Assembly (NCBI GenBank): GCA_023251415.1 | Contig: JAHEYX010000077.1 | Span: forward strand, 1-10,662 | Direction of reading: 5' to 3' | From: Chitinophagales bacterium | GTDB taxonomy: Bacteria; Bacteroidota; Bacteroidia; Chitinophagales; CAIODY01 | Length of the DNA stretch: 10,662 nucleotides | In this document: piece after piece, positions 7,509 to 10,662 of the stretch | How the letters are laid out: every line of letters starts with the position of its first letter | Numbering within the stretch: position 1 is the first letter of the stretch | Notes under the pieces: generated by a model | What the model was told of the DNA's origin: nothing | Databases searched by the model: none | Seen by the model: the letters and a program-made list of their open reading frames with translations, nothing else | Position numbers and translations under genes: made by a program

Positions 7509-7542
7509 CAAATGTATAAAGTTATCTCATTTATACTACAAA
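7509..7542 (-). promoter_or_regulatory. Bacteroidota-type promoter for infC
   Basis: On the - strand, TTTG (7542-7539) and TACATTTG (7516-7509) match both elements of the TTTG / TAnnTTTG pattern exactly. The spacer is 22 bases, longer than the optimum of about 19. It would give a leader of about 25 bases before the TTG start of infC, with no room for a long leader-borne regulator. Confidence 0.55.
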
Positions 7543-7700
7543 TTTAGAAATTATTTTAAGCGGCAGTACCGGTTATTGTATAAGCGTAGCTAATTCTTTT
7601 CTGAATAACGGCTGCGCGCGTACAACTGTTTATATTTATTTTCTTCAAAATTTGCATAAACCGCTCAACTTATAGTAATTCGTGCTTCCAATTTTAAGCT

Positions 7701-8033
7701 GTGGCAGTAAAAGAAATACATATCGAAAAGGTTTATTTTTCAATTTCAGAAGTGGCTGACATGATTAAAGTGAACCAATCCTTACTTCGCTATTGGGAAA
7801 CTGAATTTAGTAATATTCAACCCAAGAAAACGAAAAAAGGGGATCGCCTATACTCGAAAAAGGATATCGAAAACATCAGGATTATCTTTCATTTACTTAA
7901 AGAAAAAGGCTTTACAATTGAGGGAGCCAAAAAGTACCTGCGTGAACACAAGGATACGCCTAACAGTTATCAATTAAGTCATTCATTACAAAAAATAAAG
8001 AGCACCTTACAAGAACTTCACCGCAAACTTTAA
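7701..8033 (+). CDS. Small MerR-family transcriptional regulator
   Basis: A 110-residue DNA-binding protein. Residues 12-32 (YFSISEVADMIKVNQSLLRYWE) form the MerR helix-turn-helix. Residues 38-52 (IQPKKTKKGDRLYS) form the basic wing, with the usual R-x-Y at its end. Residues 53-82 (KKDIENIRIIFHLLKEKGFTIEGAKKYL) match helices 3 and 4. The remaining 28 residues form a short polar, probably coiled-coil tail for dimerisation. No ligand domain or metal-binding cysteine is present, so the inducer is unknown. The start is a GTG: a stop codon lies one codon further upstream (7695-7697), and the first in-frame ATG would cut into the helix-turn-helix. It diverges from infC, and the peptidase gene begins 44 bases after its stop, so the two could share a transcript. 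The targets are unknown; it may bind its own upstream region. Confidence 0.88.
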   Translation: MAVKEIHIEKVYFSISEVADMIKVNQSLLRYWETEFSNIQPKKTKKGDRLYSKKDIENIRIIFHLLKEKGFTIEGAKKYLREHKDTPNSYQLSHSLQKIKSTLQELHRKL

Positions 8034-8077
8034 TTGCTACGGTAAGAGTGCTTATTAAACAGTTTATTACTACTGCT

Positions 8078-9322
8078 ATGTTAAAAAAAATCAGCCTATT
8101 ACTTGTTGGATTTTGTTCGGTACAGTTGGTTTTAGCACAACCTACCCCTCGTACTGATAAAGCTAACTTTATCAACAGCAAACCCGGTTATTACCAAAAC
8201 ACGATTATGCGTGGAATCCAAGAGCAAGCCGAAGCTACTACTCCGCCAAAAACGCAACGCTATATGAAAATGGATATTAGCGGTATTAATGTACCGCAAA
8301 GTCCTTCGGAGTTTACCGGCTACTGGAAAAATGAGCCTGTTTCACAAGGAAATACCGGTACTTGCTGGTCTTTTAGCACAACTTCCTATTTCGAAACGGA
8401 AGTTTACCGCATTACCAAACAACAAATTAAATTGTCGGAATTGTTTAATGTGTACTGGGAATATGTAGATAAAGCCAAGGGATTTGTAAGCAGTCGCGGT
8501 ACAAGTCTATTTGAAGAAGGTAGCGAAGCCAATGGGGTGGTGCGTGTGATGCGAAATTATGGTTGTATGCCAATGGATGTCTACGACGGCTTGCAAATAG
8601 GCGCTAAATTTCATGATCATAGTAAAATGATTGAAGAAATGCATACCTATCTGAATTCGGTTAAAGCATCAGCCAACTGGAACGAAGAAACAGTAATTAA
8701 AACAATTCAAGCTATTTTAGACCATTATATAGGTACCCCACCCACACAATTTAGCTACAAAGGCAAAAATTATACACCTAAAAGCTTTCAAGCAGAATGT
8801 TGCAAGTTAAATCCGGATGACTATGTAGATGTTATTTCATTAATGGAACAGCCTTATTGGACACGCATGGAATATAAAGTTCCGGATAATTGGTGGCACG
8901 ATGCCAATTATTACAATGTTCCTTTAGATACCTTTATGTTATTGTTGATTAGTGCAATAAAAAGTGGCTACACTTTAACGATTGGTGGTGATGTAAGCGA
9001 ACCCGGATTTAATATTAATAATGTATGTATGATTCCAAGTTGGGATATCCCATCTAATGCTATTAATCAAGAAGCCCGTCAGTTTCGTTTCTACAACAAA
9101 ACCACAACCGATGACCATGGCATGCATTTAATCGGATACGAAGAAAAAAATGGCAGTAATTGGTATTTGGTGAAAGACAGCGGTGCAGGATCAAGAAATG
9201 TTGGAAAAGAAAGCGCTTCATTTGGGTTTTACTACTTTCACGAGGATTATATTCGTTTGAAAATTATGGATTTCTTGGTCCATAAAGATGTTTTAAAGGC
9301 TTATTTGCCAAAGTTTAAATAA
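8078..9322 (+). CDS. Secreted C1B (bleomycin hydrolase-like) papain-fold cysteine peptidase
   Basis: A 414-residue exported protein. Residues 1-20 (MLKKISLLLVGFCSVQLVLA) form a Sec signal peptide with likely cleavage before Gln21; Cys13 has no lipobox. I prefer the ATG at 8078 over a GTG at 8048, which would put extra residues before the signal peptide. Catalytic elements are Gln90 (oxyanion hole) and Cys96 in PVSQGNTGTCWSFST, and His347 in DDHGMHLIGY. The third triad position, normally Asn in an NSWG motif, is Asp367 in VKDSGAG. The 251 residues between Cys and His are far more than in papain and fit the C1B bleomycin hydrolase / aminopeptidase C class. That class's C-terminal arm, which limits it to aminopeptidase action, is missing: the protein stops soon after the FLVHKDVL strand. 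It is probably periplasmic or secreted, since no T9SS domain is seen. Its substrate is unknown. Confidence 0.9.
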   Translation: MLKKISLLLVGFCSVQLVLAQPTPRTDKANFINSKPGYYQNTIMRGIQEQAEATTPPKTQRYMKMDISGINVPQSPSEFTGYWKNEPVSQGNTGTCWSFSTTSYFETEVYRITKQQIKLSELFNVYWEYVDKAKGFVSSRGTSLFEEGSEANGVVRVMRNYGCMPMDVYDGLQIGAKFHDHSKMIEEMHTYLNSVKASANWNEETVIKTIQAILDHYIGTPPTQFSYKGKNYTPKSFQAECCKLNPDDYVDVISLMEQPYWTRMEYKVPDNWWHDANYYNVPLDTFMLLLISAIKSGYTLTIGGDVSEPGFNINNVCMIPSWDIPSNAINQEARQFRFYNKTTTDDHGMHLIGYEEKNGSNWYLVKDSGAGSRNVGKESASFGFYYFHEDYIRLKIMDFLVHKDVLKAYLPKFK

Positions 9323-9371
9323 GGTTTTAAGATGCTGTTAACTGGCTATTAATTAATTGCGAAATTAACTT

Positions 9372-9403
9372 ATTGTAAAACTAATTTTATTTACTTATTT
9401 TTC
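9372..9403 (+). promoter_or_regulatory. Possible promoter for the PAS sensor gene
   Basis: ATTG (9372-9375), a 20-base spacer and TATTTTTC (9396-9403) resemble the Bacteroidota promoter pattern with one mismatch in each element. It lies 16 bases before the ATG at 9420, which would make a very short leader. In an AT-rich gap this match could be chance. Confidence 0.3.
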
Positions 9404-9419
9404 TCGCTAACATCAGCGT

Positions 9420-10662
9420 ATGAAAAGTCGCGCCTATTATTTACGGGTCTATTTTATTTTGATTAGCGCATTTCTGTGTTTCTATTTTGCTCAATCAGTA
9501 ATAGCAAACAGAGGTTCAAATGAATTTATTCAATTAGGCTTTGCGTTGTTTTCTATCGGGTGTATTTTTCTTGTTGAAAAGCACTTTTTATTAAGCCGCT
9601 TCTTATTTATTGCCATGTTTAATGCCATCGTCTTTTTGTTTGATGATGGGGTTACTGCAAAATCGGCCACTTATTTATATACAATTCCGTTTTTTATTGG
9701 TCATTTTATTATTTTTAATTACCATGAACGTAAGTGGATTTTAACCTCTTTTTTAACTACCGGATTGGTTTATTTAATAAACTATGCAACAGATTGGAAT
9801 CCGGAATGGGACAAGCTTTTTGTTGATGATTACTCTTATACAGCTGACTTGATTTTTTCATTTGCCACTACCTTAGCAGTTATTTATTTGTATTTCGAAC
9901 GGAATAATAATTTTTATCGCGACCTGAACCAGAAGGAATTTAAATTAAATCACTTGATGGAGAGTACCGAAAACATGATTTGGTTTGTGGATCAAGATTT
10001 AACGTTCAAATTTGGAAATGCTGCTTTTCATAAACTGCATGAATTAGCGCATTATGAGTTGGATGAACAGGGGCAATTTGTATTACGTTCATTTACTAAT
10101 GCGCTTGCCAATAAGTGGGATTACTACTATGAAAGATGTTTAAAAGGGGAGACTTTTGATGTGGAAGAAGAGAATTTGTTGAATGGAGAAAGTGTGTTTT
10201 TTGAATTTAATTTCAGTCCGGTTCGAAATAAACGGGAGAAAGTAATTGGGGTTTCTATTATTGGTAAGAATATCAGTGAATTGGTTATAAAAGAAAAAGA
10301 GGTTGAAGGATTAAAGAATTTTTACGAAGTCATCTTTGATCAAATGCCAATCAATGTGAGTGTTTGTGATGATCAATTGCGTTATGTTTTTGTGAATAAT
10401 GCGGCCGTTCGAAGCAATGAGAAACGTAAGCTTATTATTGGTAAAACGGATTTAGAATACTCGCAATTAACCGGATTTGACGCTACAATTGCACAAAACC
10501 GATGGGATACATTAAATCAAATTTTGCATACCCATGAGCCAACCGAGTCGTATGAGATTTTACGAACATCTTCCGGTCAGGAAATCAACTTTCAACGATT
10601 GTATACCCCAATAGTAGAAGATGGTAAAATTAAGTACATACTTTGTTTCGGTACTAATATTA
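9420..10662 (+). CDS. Membrane sensor with six predicted TM segments and two PAS domains, probably a histidine kinase (3' partial)
   Basis: The frame from the ATG at 9420 stays open to the window end, giving 414 codons. It begins MKSRAYYLRVYFILISAF. Hydrophobic segments at about 8-28, 36-53, 57-74, 84-100, 105-122 and 141-159 suggest a six-pass membrane module. A charged helix (160-180) leads to the first PAS domain, about 178-290 (LMESTENMIWFVDQDLTFKFGN to VIGVSIIGKNISELV). A short coiled linker (KEKEVEGLKNFY) then leads to a second PAS domain from about 300 (IFDQMPINVSVCDDQLRYVFVN) that reaches the edge. This PAS-linker-PAS layout after a membrane module is typical of Bacteroidota sensor kinases. 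The catalytic part is outside the window, so histidine kinase is inferred; a guanylate cyclase or other output is possible. The gene follows the peptidase gene by 97 bases on the same strand. Confidence 0.88.
   Translation, partial: MKSRAYYLRVYFILISAFLCFYFAQSVIANRGSNEFIQLGFALFSIGCIFLVEKHFLLSRFLFIAMFNAIVFLFDDGVTAKSATYLYTIPFFIGHFIIFNYHERKWILTSFLTTGLVYLINYATDWNPEWDKLFVDDYSYTADLIFSFATTLAVIYLYFERNNNFYRDLNQKEFKLNHLMESTENMIWFVDQDLTFKFGNAAFHKLHELAHYELDEQGQFVLRSFTNALANKWDYYYERCLKGETFDVEEENLLNGESVFFEFNFSPVRNKREKVIGVSIIGKNISELVIKEKEVEGLKNFYEVIFDQMPINVSVCDDQLRYVFVNNAAVRSNEKRKLIIGKTDLEYSQLTGFDATIAQNRWDTLNQILHTHEPTESYEILRTSSGQEINFQRLYTPIVEDGKIKYILCFGTNI

Noticed and set aside
7338..7547. Open frame of 69 codons on the + strand across the infC start
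   Set aside because: It is mostly antisense to the IF-3 N-terminal extension and promoter; there is no sign of a real product.
7651..7680. TTTG at 7651-7654 with TAGTAATT at 7673-7680 as a promoter for the MerR gene
   Set aside because: The -7 element fits poorly and the spacing is off the optimum, so I could not support it.
7960..8181. Open frame of 73 codons on the - strand over the MerR and peptidase junction
   Set aside because: It is antisense to the MerR C-terminus and the peptidase signal peptide, both of which are well supported.

Overview
The window looks like chromosomal DNA of an AT-rich member of the Bacteroidota; the class cannot be fixed from sequence alone. Three things point that way: a type B (CHU_C-like) type IX secretion C-terminal domain on a giant secreted protein, genes that lack Shine-Dalgarno sites and sit behind A/T-rich leaders, and promoter-like sites that fit the Bacteroidota TTTG / TAnnTTTG pattern.

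Left part (1-5554, + strand): the 3' end of a giant surface or secreted protein. It has propeller-like sequence at the visible N-terminus, an Ig/PKD-like spacer, 21 tandem units of about 51 residues each with a conserved cysteine pair, and the secretion domain. A ubiX-type flavin prenyltransferase gene starts 18 bases downstream on the same strand. An AT-rich convergent intergenic region of about 267 bases follows, with two terminator-like hairpins.

Middle part (5822-7478, - strand): reading in the direction of transcription, infC (translation initiation factor IF-3, with a non-AUG start), then a small lipoprotein gene 13 bases behind it, then a separately promoted response-regulator receiver protein with no output domain that ends in one membrane segment. 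A good promoter and a perfect 9-bp inverted repeat lie in front of the receiver gene. Neither rpmI nor rplT follows infC.

Right part (7701-10662, + strand): diverging from infC, a small MerR-type regulator, then a secreted papain-fold (C1B / bleomycin-hydrolase-like) cysteine peptidase. Last comes the 5' part of a six-TM, two-PAS sensor protein that runs off the window with no stop; its output domain, probably a histidine kinase, lies outside.

No mobile element, CRISPR array, tRNA or rRNA was seen. Most genes belong to known families. The items most worth a second look are the tail-anchored receiver and the dyad at its predicted transcription start, the His/Cys pattern of the 21-unit array, the infC start and its separation from the ribosomal protein genes, and the altered active site and missing C-terminal arm of the secreted peptidase.
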